Assembly: GCF_000969645.2 (NCBI RefSeq)
Contig: NZ_CP014222.1
Location: forward strand, 1,987,740 to 2,051,739
Direction: 5' to 3'
DNA: 64,000 nt
Source: Janthinobacterium sp. B9-8
GTDB lineage: Bacteria > Pseudomonadota > Gammaproteobacteria > Burkholderiales > Chitinibacteraceae
Shown here: piece after piece, positions 37,460 to 46,002 of the stretch
Layout: each line of letters begins with the position of its first letter
Position numbering within the stretch: position 1 is the stretch's first letter
Program-made: the position numbers and the translations under genes
Notes under the pieces: generated by a model
Seen by the model: only the letters and a program-made list of their open reading frames with translations
Told to the model about the DNA's origin: nothing
Databases searched by the model: none

Positions 37460-38094
37460 GCCATGCTCCAGCCGCTGGCCCGTTCAATGGCATCTAGCTC
37501 GGTGCGCATCATTCGACGAATCAAATCATCGTATTGCCGCTGCGCTTTTTGCTCCAGAATGCCCGCCTCTTCGCGCCCCGCATAAAGGATCACCGCCCGC
37601 CAAACAATCGCCATGTGATAGCTGTCTGGAATGGTCGGCACATGCAAATTACTGGACAAGAGTTGCGGTGGTTTCCAGCCTAGTAAACGCACCGGCAAGT
37701 CAGCCGTCGCTAAGGCATTAAAACGTACCGTGCGCCCGTCACCGGACAAAGTGGCAATACCGGGTGAGCCCAAAACAGGCAGCGGATAAGCGCTTAGAAA
37801 ATCACCGTAATTAGCCCAGTCAATTGCTCCGCCATTCACCCAGCCATGCGACTGATCAATTTCGAGCATGTCCGACGCGGCAACTGCTACTTCATTTTGT
37901 CCAGACAGCAAAGTCAGTGCCAAATCAGCCCGCAAGAAATTCCAGCGCTCGGCATTCTGAATATCCAGCCATGCCTGCTGCACCCACGTCACGACGTCCA
38001 AAATAATGCCGGTCTGGCTATCAACCGCAGTCATGCCATCGCCCTGCATGCCAATTTCCCGCCATGTGCGCTGGCAAAGCTGAAGGTAAGTCAT
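37456..38094 (-). CDS. Head-tail adaptor protein
   Basis: A 212-residue protein with a typical podovirus adaptor start: MTYLQLCQRTWREIGMQG, then a DIQNAERWNFLRAD helix and a long C-terminal helix with repeated Arg and Asp (KAQRQYDDLIRRMMRTELDA). Proteins of this kind join portal and tail nozzle. It overlaps both neighbours by 1-4 bases. The adaptor role fits sequence style and position between capsid and nozzle genes. Confidence 0.65.
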   Translation of the reverse strand: MTYLQLCQRTWREIGMQGDGMTAVDSQTGIILDVVTWVQQAWLDIQNAERWNFLRADLALTLLSGQNEVAVAASDMLEIDQSHGWVNGGAIDWANYGDFLSAYPLPVLGSPGIATLSGDGRTVRFNALATADLPVRLLGWKPPQLLSSNLHVPTIPDSYHMAIVWRAVILYAGREEAGILEQKAQRQYDDLIRRMMRTELDAIERASGWSMA

Positions 38095-38384
38095 TAAGCA
38101 GGCCGTGCGCTATGGCTGTACTGCGGCGCTTCAAACGACTCGATACCGTCTTTTTTCTGTATGTACTTCATCTGTACGGCGTTTTTAAGCGCTTCATAAA
38201 TCGGATAGGCAACATGCACGTCCATGCCGCGAGGGATTTGATACATCACAAAATTCACCCCAACTGGCACAGCTCGGTCGTCGGTCTCCGTAGATGGGCA
38301 GTTCACAATCATCACCTTTTCATCGGGGAATTCGAGGCTACCCACCACTACAACCGATGATTTCAATTCACTTTTTGTCGCCAT
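38094..38384 (-). CDS. Small structural protein after the capsid gene
   Basis: A 96-residue protein (MATKSELKSSVVVVGSLEFP; then PVGVNFVMYQIPRGMDVHVA) with no known family. It lies just downstream of the capsid gene and its terminator and upstream of the adaptor gene. A head decoration or head-completion protein is likely; nothing in the sequence proves it. Confidence 0.5.
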   Translation of the reverse strand: MATKSELKSSVVVVGSLEFPDEKVMIVNCPSTETDDRAVPVGVNFVMYQIPRGMDVHVAYPIYEALKNAVQMKYIQKKDGIESFEAPQYSHSARPA

Positions 38385-38402
38385 TTTGTCGTACTCCAGA
38401 CG

Positions 38403-38431
38403 TAAAAAAGCCCCACCGAACGATGGGGCTT
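38403..38431 (-). terminator. Terminator after the major capsid gene
   Basis: An eight-base stem on the minus strand (AAGCCCCA with TGGGGCTT, 38408-38431) is followed by a T-run. Located between the capsid gene and the 96-residue gene, it would make capsid message more abundant than downstream tail message. Confidence 0.8.
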
Positions 38432-38448
38432 AGGTCAAGCCGTTAAAC

Positions 38449-39441
38449 TCACAGCAGGGTAATGGCGTGCTCGAGACGGGTCATCCAAGTGTTATTGGCG
38501 ATCCAAGAAGCAAAATACTGCTTCCAGCCCACGGTACCTTTCTGCCCCAATGGATTGGCTACAGAGATATTGGCCGCATCGCTAATCAACAGCTTTTCTG
38601 CGCTATAACCGCCCAATGTGGTACGGCCAAAGCAGTCTTGCGCCAGTACGATCATCGGATACACGTCAGCAGAAGTGCCGGAGGTGGATTTCATCGCACC
38701 CTTAGCGCCGCCTGCATCGGCCCAAATCGGTACAAGTGGAGAGGCGCAAAAGCGAAACTCGCCGATAGAACCAATCTCGCAGGGCAGCAGCTCGGTCGTG
38801 CCGACATACTGCTCAGGCGATTTCCAGCCGGAGATCTGCTCAAGATCAGCCTGTGCATCCGTATGACAAATCACCACCCAGCAAGGCTTAATTGCCACCG
38901 TGGTTTGATTGGCTGTGGATTTCACAAACTCGGTAATGGTCTTGGCACGCTGACGACGCAAGAATTGATTAATCCCGCGAAGCTTGCCAATGGTGGGAAC
39001 GGTATTCACTGCATTGCGAGCGGAGCCATTGGCATACACCACGCTAGTGCCGCCGCGAATCACGCCCATCACGATCAGCTCTACGGTTTCTGCGCGTTGC
39101 TCGCCGCATAACTTGGTCGCATCCTTCAGGACAGGACATTCAATCAGGTCCAGTACCTTGTCGGTGATTTCGACGAAAGCGCCGTACTGCGCTGTAGTGA
39201 CGTTGACGTCTTCATACGTCATCGCCTGACCTGTTGGCGCGACACCCTCAGTTAAAGGGGTGGTCGCGGCAGGCAGCGGCACAGGGCGCAAATACTTGAC
39301 TTGATCGCCACGATTTTTGGGGAGCGTGCGCTCCATGCCCATTTTCGCTACGCATAAAATGGGTTCTGCATATTTCAATTGCTGGGCATCGAAGTGCGCT
39401 CGCACTGCATTGCTCAGACCGGACATGCTGGTAGTTGCCAT
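38449..39441 (-). CDS. N4-gp56-family major capsid protein
   Basis: A 330-residue HK97-fold capsid protein of the N4-gp56 family. It starts MATTSMSGLSNAVRAHFDAQ and continues GMERTLPKNRGDQVKYLRP and TEGVAPTGQAMTYEDVNV. The T-x-AQYGAF and TDKVLDL segments and the conserved FRFCASPLVPIWADAG are all typical of that family. It assembles into the icosahedral head on the scaffold encoded just upstream. The length is slightly below the usual 350-400 residues of the family. Confidence 0.88.
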   Translation of the reverse strand: MATTSMSGLSNAVRAHFDAQQLKYAEPILCVAKMGMERTLPKNRGDQVKYLRPVPLPAATTPLTEGVAPTGQAMTYEDVNVTTAQYGAFVEITDKVLDLIECPVLKDATKLCGEQRAETVELIVMGVIRGGTSVVYANGSARNAVNTVPTIGKLRGINQFLRRQRAKTITEFVKSTANQTTVAIKPCWVVICHTDAQADLEQISGWKSPEQYVGTTELLPCEIGSIGEFRFCASPLVPIWADAGGAKGAMKSTSGTSADVYPMIVLAQDCFGRTTLGGYSAEKLLISDAANISVANPLGQKGTVGWKQYFASWIANNTWMTRLEHAITLL

Positions 39442-39443
39442 TG

Positions 39444-40310
39444 CTAGATCCTTTTAAGTTCTTTCTGATATGCAGTGTCGTAATCGTCGGGGTCGGACTT
39501 TTGCCCAGACGTGCCGCGACTAATGCCGACTGCATTGGTGAGTTGGGTTTTCTTGCTGGCTGCGAGGGCGGCACGAGTGGCGGCGGCAGCTTCTTGCTTG
39601 GCGGCTTGCGCGGCCTTGAATTCGGTGATGAAGCGGCCTTGAGCGGCGGCATCAAATGGGTTAGCTTGTGCGTAAAACAGTTTTTCGGGATGGGTCTGCA
39701 TATACGCGCCAAACTCGGGCGAGTTATCGACCTGTTCCCAGTCAGGGTGAACCGCTGACAAATCCCGCTGCCAGGCTTGCTTAGTGGCGTCAAACTGTGC
39801 AACCTCGCGCTCTTGCTGGCTTTGCTGGTTTGTTGCGGTGACTTGACTTAACTGCTCATCAAAATGCTGTAGCGTTTGCCTGATCGCCTTGGCGGCGTCC
39901 GGGGCAAAATCGTTAAGCTGATCCACGGCGGCCAAGGCGGCGGTAGCATCATGCTTAGGCACTGCTTCTTGCTTGGGTTGCGCCAACTGACGCTGCAGGG
40001 CGGCAACGCGGCCCGCGTCGGATCTGGCTTGGTGAAGAATCTTGTCGCGCTCTGCCGCTAGTACAGCTAAACGCGCTTTCAATTGCTCAACCGTTTCTGG
40101 CTCAGCCCCCTGCGGCTCGGTGGCGGCAGGTGCGGCTTCAACTTCTTCGGTTTTAGCGGGTACATCGTCTACTTCGGGGCTTGCTTCTGCCTTCTCCGGC
40201 GCAGCAGGCGGCTGGTCATCTTTCAATGCAGCGGCAAATGCGGCGTTGTATTCCGCCTCAGCAGCGTCTACGTCGTTTTGCGGCTCTTGATTGATTGTTT
40301 CTTCAGACAT
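39444..40310 (-). CDS. Capsid scaffolding protein
   Basis: A 288-residue acidic protein that starts MSEETINQEPQ. AAGGAG lies eight bases before this ATG at 40310, so it is preferred over the upstream ATG at 40343. Residues 1-95 are rich in Glu, Ala and Pro. A long coiled-coil stretch follows (LKARLAVLAAERDKILHQA). The C-terminal part is helical and basic (AAKQEAAAATRAALAASKK), as needed for capsid binding. The position directly before the capsid gene is standard for a scaffold. Confidence 0.75.
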   Translation of the reverse strand: MSEETINQEPQNDVDAAEAEYNAAFAAALKDDQPPAAPEKAEASPEVDDVPAKTEEVEAAPAATEPQGAEPETVEQLKARLAVLAAERDKILHQARSDAGRVAALQRQLAQPKQEAVPKHDATAALAAVDQLNDFAPDAAKAIRQTLQHFDEQLSQVTATNQQSQQEREVAQFDATKQAWQRDLSAVHPDWEQVDNSPEFGAYMQTHPEKLFYAQANPFDAAAQGRFITEFKAAQAAKQEAAAATRAALAASKKTQLTNAVGISRGTSGQKSDPDDYDTAYQKELKRI

Positions 40311-40331
40311 GCTTGCAACTCCTTCGGGCAT

Positions 40332-40359
40332 AAAAAAAGCCACCGGCGAGGGTGGCTTT
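40332..40359 (-). terminator. Terminator before the scaffold gene
   Basis: AAAGCCACC (40336-40344) and GGTGGCTTT (40351-40359) form a nine-base stem around a six-base loop, followed on the minus strand by a T-run at 40332-40338. It separates portal-side genes from scaffold/capsid, so read-through or a local promoter must serve the capsid genes. Its stem resembles the terminator at 27.8 kb. Confidence 0.8.
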
Positions 40360-40392
40360 GATGTGACGGGCTTGCGCCGGTCGGTTTAGGAA

Positions 40393-40602
40393 CTAGGTTT
40401 GATACGGGTTTGGCGGGTCTTTGATCGTGAGTACTGGATTCATTACGAATTCAATCACGCCACGCAGTGCTGCAATTCCGCCACGCAGCTCAGCAGCCAG
40501 CAGTGCATCACGCTGATGGGTCAGCGCTTCCTTTGCTGCATCAATCTGCGCTTCAAGTAGCGCTTGTGTATTTCGCCATTCAAGGGACTCGGCATTAATC
40601 AT
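40393..40602 (-). CDS. Small helical phage protein
   Basis: A 69-residue protein with an amphipathic helix (LEAQIDAAKEALTHQRDALL) and the tail NPVLTIKDPPNPYQT. It overlaps the portal gene stop by one base. No family is recognised. The position between portal and scaffold suggests a head-assembly or head-closure role. Confidence 0.5.
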   Translation of the reverse strand: MINAESLEWRNTQALLEAQIDAAKEALTHQRDALLAAELRGGIAALRGVIEFVMNPVLTIKDPPNPYQT

Positions 40603-42752
40603 TAAATGCCGCTCCCTTGGGTGATTTTGGTTTGAATCTCAGCATTAAAGCGGCGGTTTTCGGCGTCGATCTTGATTGCGTTCATGCGCTCCATGCTCTG
40701 TATTTTCTGGAAAACACCCTGCTGGTCTGTATTCATCTTGGCTACCTGCAGGGCTTCATGAGAAACGATGCGCTCATGCTCGCGTTGGGCATTGATTTGA
40801 TCGGATTGCAGTCCCGAACTGGCATCCATCGCTCTGACTTGCAGTTCATTTCTCTTGAGTTGGATCTGGCTCTGAGCAAGGATTTGCTCAAATGTTTGCT
40901 TCTGCTTGGCAAGCTCTAGCCTCTGTTCCTCGATTTGCACCTTGGCTTGTTCGAGCTGTAGCTTCATCTGCTCAGTACTCGGTGCTTGCTGGCCTTGTTG
41001 CTTGGTTTCTTCCGCCAGCTCGTCCTCAGTTTTGATCACGCCATCGGCATTAATCTGCATAGAGGCAACAAGCTTGCGATAAAGCTCAGGGAATTTAGTT
41101 AGCGGTGCTAATACCGGCGAGCCTTGAGCTAGCTGTAGTACCTCAATCAGCCCGCTAGTTTGCTGTTCACGCACCAGTAGCGAGCTAGATCCCAGCGCCA
41201 CGATGTCGTAATCGCCTTTCACGCTGTCATCGTTATGGAATTGCATGTTGTATTGGTAAATCGACTTGATCACGGGGCGGGTAATGCAGTCATCAATCTG
41301 ACGGACTAAGCGTCTAAGCGGCGTAGAGGCTGAATTCATCAGCATCGCCGTACCGGTCGCGGTCTGCGTAACTTGCGGCTCTTGCCCTGTTTGCATCAGC
41401 ATCGGCAGACCCGTTTCGTCTTCCATCATCTGCTGCGCGAGCTTGAAAATCTCAATCAGATCGCCAATACGCGTCGGAATTTCAACAGAAGAAAACGCAG
41501 TCCGAACATCCACTACTGATTTCTTGAGCAGCCATTCTTTACCGGGGCGAATCTCGTAGCGCCCGTCCTGCGGTGTAATCGCACTTTGATCGATAATGAT
41601 TTGAGGTAATACGCTAAAAGCCGCGTTATCCCAGAGCATGCGTAATGCGCTATTGGCGGCTCGTTGCGAGTTTTCGCAGTCATCAGGCAGGCCAAAGCCC
41701 CATATAGAATCAGGGTCAACAGACCAGTTAAAGCAGTTGTATGGCAAGGCCTCGTCGTCGTGCGGGTATTCAACGGCTTTTAAAACGATTTCGTCGCAAA
41801 ACCACACAATGACCCGCTTCTCTTGTAACGGATCGGCCTCGACCGGATCATTCCCGCATAACGCCGCAGCCGCATCTAATGGTAATGAGCCGTGGAATTC
41901 CCATACGTTGTATAGAGTCTTATCAATATCAGCCTGATCGTCGGACACTGCGCGATTTTGCTGATACTGATCAGATCTAAAGCCCGGCTCGCGCTTCAAT
42001 AGCTCACGAACCGCATTAGGATCAAATCCCGGCGTTTTTGCCAGCTCGCGCAAATCCTTGCGCGTCATCGGATGGCGTTCAAACGTGGAGTCGCAATCCT
42101 CGATGCGCTTTGCGCCTGTCGTCGGGTAGAAATTCCATGGATCTACCCAGTTAACCGATGGCGAAAAATCCTGCGATACATCGATCACGAATTCCATCAC
42201 GCCATGAGCAACCTCTCGCTGCACATACCGGCGTTTTTCACGGTTCACAACCACAGGGCTTTTCATGATCCCTATGCCCAGCCGTACCGCACTGGCAATC
42301 GCCTGACGCATAACCGAGTTGTAGTTGGCCTGCGTTAACTGATCGTCCATCAGCGTCTGCATTTTCAGCGCACTAGCCATGGCCGTGGCTAGAAGTTGCG
42401 GTGCTTTCGCTTGAAACTCAGGGGGTAGGTCTGGCAGAGGCGTCGGCTTTATTGACCAATTGCGGTCATCCGTCGGCAGGACCATTTCAGCCAGCCGCGA
42501 CTCAGCAAAATTACAAAGCTTCTTCGTTCCCTTGTAAAACGCCTTGCTCTTATTAGGGGCTAACTGGTTTTCTGTAACAGAGTCGTACTTGCCCTTATAC
42601 GCTAGCGTCGCTGCATGCCAGCGCTTTTCTACCGCCGCTCTTTTACTGCAACGCTCATCAACATCTTTTTGCAGCGTCATCGCCAGCAATGCAATATCAG
42701 GGCGTGCCGATACCTCCCCGATGATGGGATCTTGCACAGCTTGATCGTTCAT
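40602..42752 (-). CDS. Portal (head-tail connector) protein
   Basis: A 716-residue portal of the podovirus type. N-terminal residues such as VEKRWHAATLAYKGKY and the central WVDPWNFYPTTGAKRIEDCD segment are characteristic. So is DIVALGSSSLLVREQQ before a very long coiled coil (KLQLEQAKVQIEEQRLELAK; residues about 590-700). Twelve copies should form the DNA channel at one capsid vertex. The long C-terminal coiled coil resembles the barrel of P22-type portals. It lies between TerL (four bases away) and the scaffold. Confidence 0.85.
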   Translation of the reverse strand: MNDQAVQDPIIGEVSARPDIALLAMTLQKDVDERCSKRAAVEKRWHAATLAYKGKYDSVTENQLAPNKSKAFYKGTKKLCNFAESRLAEMVLPTDDRNWSIKPTPLPDLPPEFQAKAPQLLATAMASALKMQTLMDDQLTQANYNSVMRQAIASAVRLGIGIMKSPVVVNREKRRYVQREVAHGVMEFVIDVSQDFSPSVNWVDPWNFYPTTGAKRIEDCDSTFERHPMTRKDLRELAKTPGFDPNAVRELLKREPGFRSDQYQQNRAVSDDQADIDKTLYNVWEFHGSLPLDAAAALCGNDPVEADPLQEKRVIVWFCDEIVLKAVEYPHDDEALPYNCFNWSVDPDSIWGFGLPDDCENSQRAANSALRMLWDNAAFSVLPQIIIDQSAITPQDGRYEIRPGKEWLLKKSVVDVRTAFSSVEIPTRIGDLIEIFKLAQQMMEDETGLPMLMQTGQEPQVTQTATGTAMLMNSASTPLRRLVRQIDDCITRPVIKSIYQYNMQFHNDDSVKGDYDIVALGSSSLLVREQQTSGLIEVLQLAQGSPVLAPLTKFPELYRKLVASMQINADGVIKTEDELAEETKQQGQQAPSTEQMKLQLEQAKVQIEEQRLELAKQKQTFEQILAQSQIQLKRNELQVRAMDASSGLQSDQINAQREHERIVSHEALQVAKMNTDQQGVFQKIQSMERMNAIKIDAENRRFNAEIQTKITQGSGI

Positions 42753-42756
42753 GCGT

Positions 42757-44211
42757 TTAGTAGCCTATTTGAGTGTCGCCGTAGCGCTGGTGTTGGTACT
42801 GCATAGGTACGGGCTTAGTAATGGCAATTTCTCGGCCTGTCGTCACAAAGTAGCGAGTGGTATCCATCAAGTGATCGTTTTTCTTAACGATTTTTCCTTT
42901 TTCATCGCGTCGGTACATACGATATTCGGCAAGCCAGTTCTGCATTGATTTGAAGACTTTGAGCTGCCCTGCAGAAAACATAGTCCAAGTCGCATAAAGC
43001 CCCGTCTCAATACCGTTGTCTGCATTTTCCAAATTCAAGCCCAAGTCGGTATACATCTGCATCAACTGCTCGCCGTCTTTCTGTCCCCGGCCTCTTGCAG
43101 CCGGGTCAATCGTGCCCGGTATCCAATCGCCACGGTCCTGAATAGATCTGGCATGAACAACCGGCTCGGCCTCACCACGGTAATGCTCGCTATATAGATA
43201 TACAGTGCGAGAAGATGGATCAATCGCCCCCCACACCACCGCCGTCCTTTTCCAGCCCACATCCATGGCGTAGGCGCGGGGCCAATGATCAGGAATCTGA
43301 AAATCATCAACCGTGATATCTTCTTCTGGGATAGGGTAAATTGCCCCTGCCCCCAGCGATGGAACGCCCTTCGACCGCGCAGCTCGCTGATGTGGCATAT
43401 AAGAAGCAAACAACATCGCCTTGGTCTGCTCGTCCAAGTGCGGCACATCATCCCAAGTCGCCATCACTACAAAGCGGCTAGCCACCTCGTCGGTCTGTTC
43501 TTTAATGTCCCCGCCTGGCAAGAACATCAACACAACGTCTGACAGCCCAGATAGCGGCGTAAACGTGAGCATTAACAAGCCCCGCGTTGTCGCTACGCGA
43601 GTTAAACACTCGTCGTAAACCTCTTGCGGCGGCTCTTCATCCAGCCAAATAAAGTCTTGCTCGGTCCCTTGGAACGACTTACGCCCCTGATCGAATGACT
43701 TAAAACCTAGCTTAGAGACGCCACCCGATACATGCCTTACTTCTACAATTTCAACGCCATCCGGCACGCCGGGCTGCGGCACAATGCGCACAATATGATT
43801 TAACGGGATCATGCCCGTACCGCGTGCTGATTTTGGCCCTAAAAGCTTCTCAGCCAGAATGTCGCGGACTGTTTGCCGCGTATCTCCTGCTGCCCAGCCT
43901 TTTGTGGCCCGATCAAACCGCTTTCCTTCCCACCAGTCAGGATAAAGTCCCGTGAGGTGGAGCATGACCTCATAAGCCCCGACCCCCTCGGTTTTGCCTA
44001 CCCGATTAGCAGCCATCATCAAGCGCTGCTGGTAATTCAACCCAGCCGCAAAGAAGCCCATGTGCTTCTTATACGCAAAACGGCTACACAGCCCCTCGTC
44101 GGGGTAATACGTTTTCCATTTATTCGTTGCTACGCGTCGTGCTTTTTCTGCTAGTAGTGCGAGCAGCTTAGTTTTTTGGGAGGTATTGAGCGAGTTTTGC
44201 ATCAAGCTCAT
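42757..44211 (-). CDS. terL: Terminase large subunit
   Basis: A 484-residue packaging motor. The ATPase half has Walker A with A67 to T74 (AANRVGKT) and Walker B FIWLDEE at 187-193. The nuclease half begins with YAMDVGWKRTAVVW (first acidic ligand) and continues with GTIDPAARG. The gene overlaps terS by 44 bases. An internal ATG three codons in (MQNSLNT) is an alternative start. Together with TerS and portal it packages DNA into the prohead. Confidence 0.93.
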   Translation of the reverse strand: MSLMQNSLNTSQKTKLLALLAEKARRVATNKWKTYYPDEGLCSRFAYKKHMGFFAAGLNYQQRLMMAANRVGKTEGVGAYEVMLHLTGLYPDWWEGKRFDRATKGWAAGDTRQTVRDILAEKLLGPKSARGTGMIPLNHIVRIVPQPGVPDGVEIVEVRHVSGGVSKLGFKSFDQGRKSFQGTEQDFIWLDEEPPQEVYDECLTRVATTRGLLMLTFTPLSGLSDVVLMFLPGGDIKEQTDEVASRFVVMATWDDVPHLDEQTKAMLFASYMPHQRAARSKGVPSLGAGAIYPIPEEDITVDDFQIPDHWPRAYAMDVGWKRTAVVWGAIDPSSRTVYLYSEHYRGEAEPVVHARSIQDRGDWIPGTIDPAARGRGQKDGEQLMQMYTDLGLNLENADNGIETGLYATWTMFSAGQLKVFKSMQNWLAEYRMYRRDEKGKIVKKNDHLMDTTRYFVTTGREIAITKPVPMQYQHQRYGDTQIGY

Positions 44212-44782
44212 CCTCTGTTAAATCCTCAAGTGGGTCTTTAGGCGCTTCTGGCTTATCTAGGCTGAATGCCTCACGCCCCAGCGATACAATGGTCTTCCAT
44301 GAATCCGTAAGCTTTTTCAGCGTATCAACGCGAGCAGGCAAGGCCACAGCGGCTTCCATTCTCAATCTGCGCCGGTCGCCTTCATCCTCAGCAGTGACAA
44401 TGACAATCTCGTCGATCATCATCTGCTCGTTCTCGGTCGCGTCTGTGAGTTGATTTGCCATGGTCTTAGCGAGCAATTGCAGCCTGGCAATCTCAGTGCG
44501 ATGCCCAAGAACCAGTGCCACCGCCGTGCTCGCCGCTTCTTCGACAATTTCCCGCTCTGTCGCGTGGCTTTTCGTGAGCATGGGCGCTCTGGCCAGCTTA
44601 GCTTTCACCGCTACATCAACGCGTGCGCTTAAATCTTTTTCCCAGCCATCGCGCTTAGCTCGCTTGCGAATTGCACCTTCCGTGACATCGCACTGCGCCG
44701 CAAGCGCGTGATTACTGAGCTTGCCCGCGCGATAGAGACGTTCAATCCGCTCCCAATCCGTTACTTTCTTAGGTTCAGTCAC
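44168..44782 (-). CDS. Terminase small subunit
   Basis: A 204-residue DNA-recognition subunit. Residues 8-50 form a helix-turn-helix (DWERIERLYRAGKLSNHALA, then CDVTEGAIRKRAKRDGWEKD), the standard DNA-binding start of small terminase proteins. A helical oligomerisation region and an acidic end (LTEDELDAKLAQYL) that may bind TerL follow. It would recognise the packaging site on the phage genome. It lies directly upstream of terL. Confidence 0.85.
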   Translation of the reverse strand: MTEPKKVTDWERIERLYRAGKLSNHALAAQCDVTEGAIRKRAKRDGWEKDLSARVDVAVKAKLARAPMLTKSHATEREIVEEAASTAVALVLGHRTEIARLQLLAKTMANQLTDATENEQMMIDEIVIVTAEDEGDRRRLRMEAAVALPARVDTLKKLTDSWKTIVSLGREAFSLDKPEAPKDPLEDLTEDELDAKLAQYLPKN

Positions 44783-45117
44783 AGTACTTTCACGCCAGAA
44801 ATAGGCATTGCATACAGCGTGGCGCGGATATCGTCGGCCAGATCAGTAATAGAAATGGCTTTCGTGTAGATACCCACAAAGCGCTTCACGCACACCCGCA
44901 GCCCGAAATGCTCTTCCGATAACTCCGGCGCGACAGTAATCTCGCCATTCTCAACAAACACCGCAAAATTGTTACAAATTGGGCGCAACTTTTTAGATGC
45001 TTTCTTGATCGGCTTTCTATTTAGAAAACCATTAATTAACGCTAGCGCCTCTTTAGCGCACTCAGTGCAGTCGAGCACAGTAAATTCATACATTTCAGTA
45101 GCAGCATTTACAGGCAT
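44779..45117 (-). CDS. Phage hypothetical protein upstream of terS
   Basis: A 112-residue soluble protein with a CTECAKEALAL segment near the start. A basic middle follows (RKPIKKASKKLRPICNNF) and then a beta-rich part (NGEITVAPELSEEHFGLRV). ATGA overlap couples it to terS, and it appears to be the first gene of the late operon. No family is recognised. Confidence 0.55.
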   Translation of the reverse strand: MPVNAATEMYEFTVLDCTECAKEALALINGFLNRKPIKKASKKLRPICNNFAVFVENGEITVAPELSEEHFGLRVCVKRFVGIYTKAISITDLADDIRATLYAMPISGVKVL

Positions 45118-45153
45118 AGATCACCTCCTTTGAGGTGGCGCTTTCGCGCAATA

Positions 45154-45245
45154 CAAAAAGCCCGTCTCGGTGAAGAGTACGGGCTGAATCTGGCTAAATT
45201 GGGCGCTAGAAATGCAAAACGCCCCAATCAGATTGATCAGGGCGC
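45154..45245 (-). terminator. Tandem terminators between early and late leftward operons
   Basis: Two hairpins lie in the 187-base gap between the XRE gene and the late operon. AGCCCGT/ACGGGCT (45160-45166 with 45180-45186) has a T-run on its minus-strand 3' side. A second imperfect stem is built on CGCCC/GGGCG with GATCA/TGATT inside, at about 45219-45245. Together they would block early transcription from entering the late genes unless antitermination occurs. Confidence 0.65.
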
Positions 45246-45304
45246 ATTGGTTACAAGCATAGCGAAATCATACAAAGTGAACGACATGGCGTCAATAGCG
45301 ATTT

Positions 45305-45508
45305 TTACAGGGGTTTAAGTCCTTCCGCCAGTGCGGCGCAGGCTAATGCTGTTCTTTTATCTATCTCAAGAGGGCGATTATCTTTAAAAGTCGCCCCTCG
45401 CTCTAAGCTTTGAAGCGTAGGCAGGCTAACACCCAGCGCATCTGCTGCTTGCTGCTGGGTGTAGCTCATGGTGGCTGTACGCCACAGTTTGAATTGTTCG
45501 TGCGTCAT
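45305..45508 (-). CDS. Small HTH (XRE-like) regulator
   Basis: A 67-residue DNA-binding protein. The start MTHEQFKLW at 45508 is preferred, with GAGGCAAGC before it. The longer frame from 45559 overlaps the previous gene. The helix-turn-helix is TQQQAADALGVSLPTLQSLE, followed by the EIDKRTALACAALAEGL tail common in a family of small prophage regulators. It is the second gene after a pair of AT-rich palindromes (45820-45863) and may bind them. Confidence 0.7.
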   Translation of the reverse strand: MTHEQFKLWRTATMSYTQQQAADALGVSLPTLQSLERGATFKDNRPLEIDKRTALACAALAEGLKPL

Positions 45509-45539
45509 GCTTGCCTCAAAAGCCCCGAAGGGCTTTGGG

Positions 45540-45803
45540 TTATTCTTCTTCGATTTCACGCGCTACGAGCTTAAAGCCATTTCCGCTCGCTGGAACAAGC
45601 AGGTACTTTTCATCCCAACTAAAAATCCCCAATGTGCTTTCTGGCTCGTCACCACCAAAAGTAGGTAGCGATGTTGTATCAATACCGGCCTCTTGAAAAT
45701 CGCCATCAAAGTTATTGAGGAAGCTCAGCAGTTCTTGCAGTGTTTTTACATTTGCGAGTGACATTTTAAATCCCCTACGTTGTTTGGCTGCCGTTGCATC
45801 CAT
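45540..45803 (-). CDS. Small acidic phage protein paired with the XRE gene
   Basis: An 87-residue frame; the start at residue 14 (MSLANVKTLQELL, with a GGGG before it) may be the true one. The product is acidic, with LSFLNNFDGDFQEAGIDTTS and TFGGDEPESTLGIFSWD. Proteins of this look often sit beside small XRE-like regulators in betaproteobacterial prophages. The function is unknown. It is the first gene after the double operator. Confidence 0.55.
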   Translation of the reverse strand: MDATAAKQRRGFKMSLANVKTLQELLSFLNNFDGDFQEAGIDTTSLPTFGGDEPESTLGIFSWDEKYLLVPASGNGFKLVAREIEEE

Positions 45804-45819
45804 GACGTAACTATAGCGA

Positions 45820-45863
45820 TACTAAATAATTTAGTAAATAGGCTTTAACTAAATAATTTAGTA
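45820..45863. promoter_or_regulatory. Pair of identical AT-rich palindromic operators
   Basis: The 15-base sequence ACTAAATAATTTAGT occurs twice, at 45821-45835 and 45848-45862, 27 bases apart centre to centre. Each has seven-base arms around one A. They lie 17-60 bases before the start of the 87-residue gene and probably cover its promoter. Two full helical turns plus a little separate them, suitable for cooperative dimers. Confidence 0.75.
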
Positions 45864-45910
45864 TTTCGATGAACGGTAAGCCTGTCCCAAACTGAGGGTC
45901 AGGCGAATTT

Positions 45911-45958
45911 GGTACGCGGTACGCATTAATTTTCTAGTGCGTACCAAGTGTGCGTACC
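45911..45958. repeat. Four copies of GGTACGC in mirrored orientation
   Basis: GGTACGC occurs in tandem at 45911-45917 and 45918-45924, and inverted (GCGTACC) ending at 45945 and 45958. The inner pair forms an eight-base inverted repeat, GGTACGCA with TGCGTACC. The cluster is intergenic, between two minus-strand genes, and could be an operator or a protein-binding array. Confidence 0.6.
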
Positions 45959-46002
45959 AGCCGCAACATATAAGAATGCACAGTAAGAACTTAGTAAGAT
46001 AG

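Noticed and set aside
45123..45150. Possible CRISPR-like or repeat signal in the GC/AT alternating gap before terS
   Set aside because: Only single hairpins (CACCTCCTTTGAGGTG and terminators) are present; there is no regular repeat-spacer pattern anywhere in the window.
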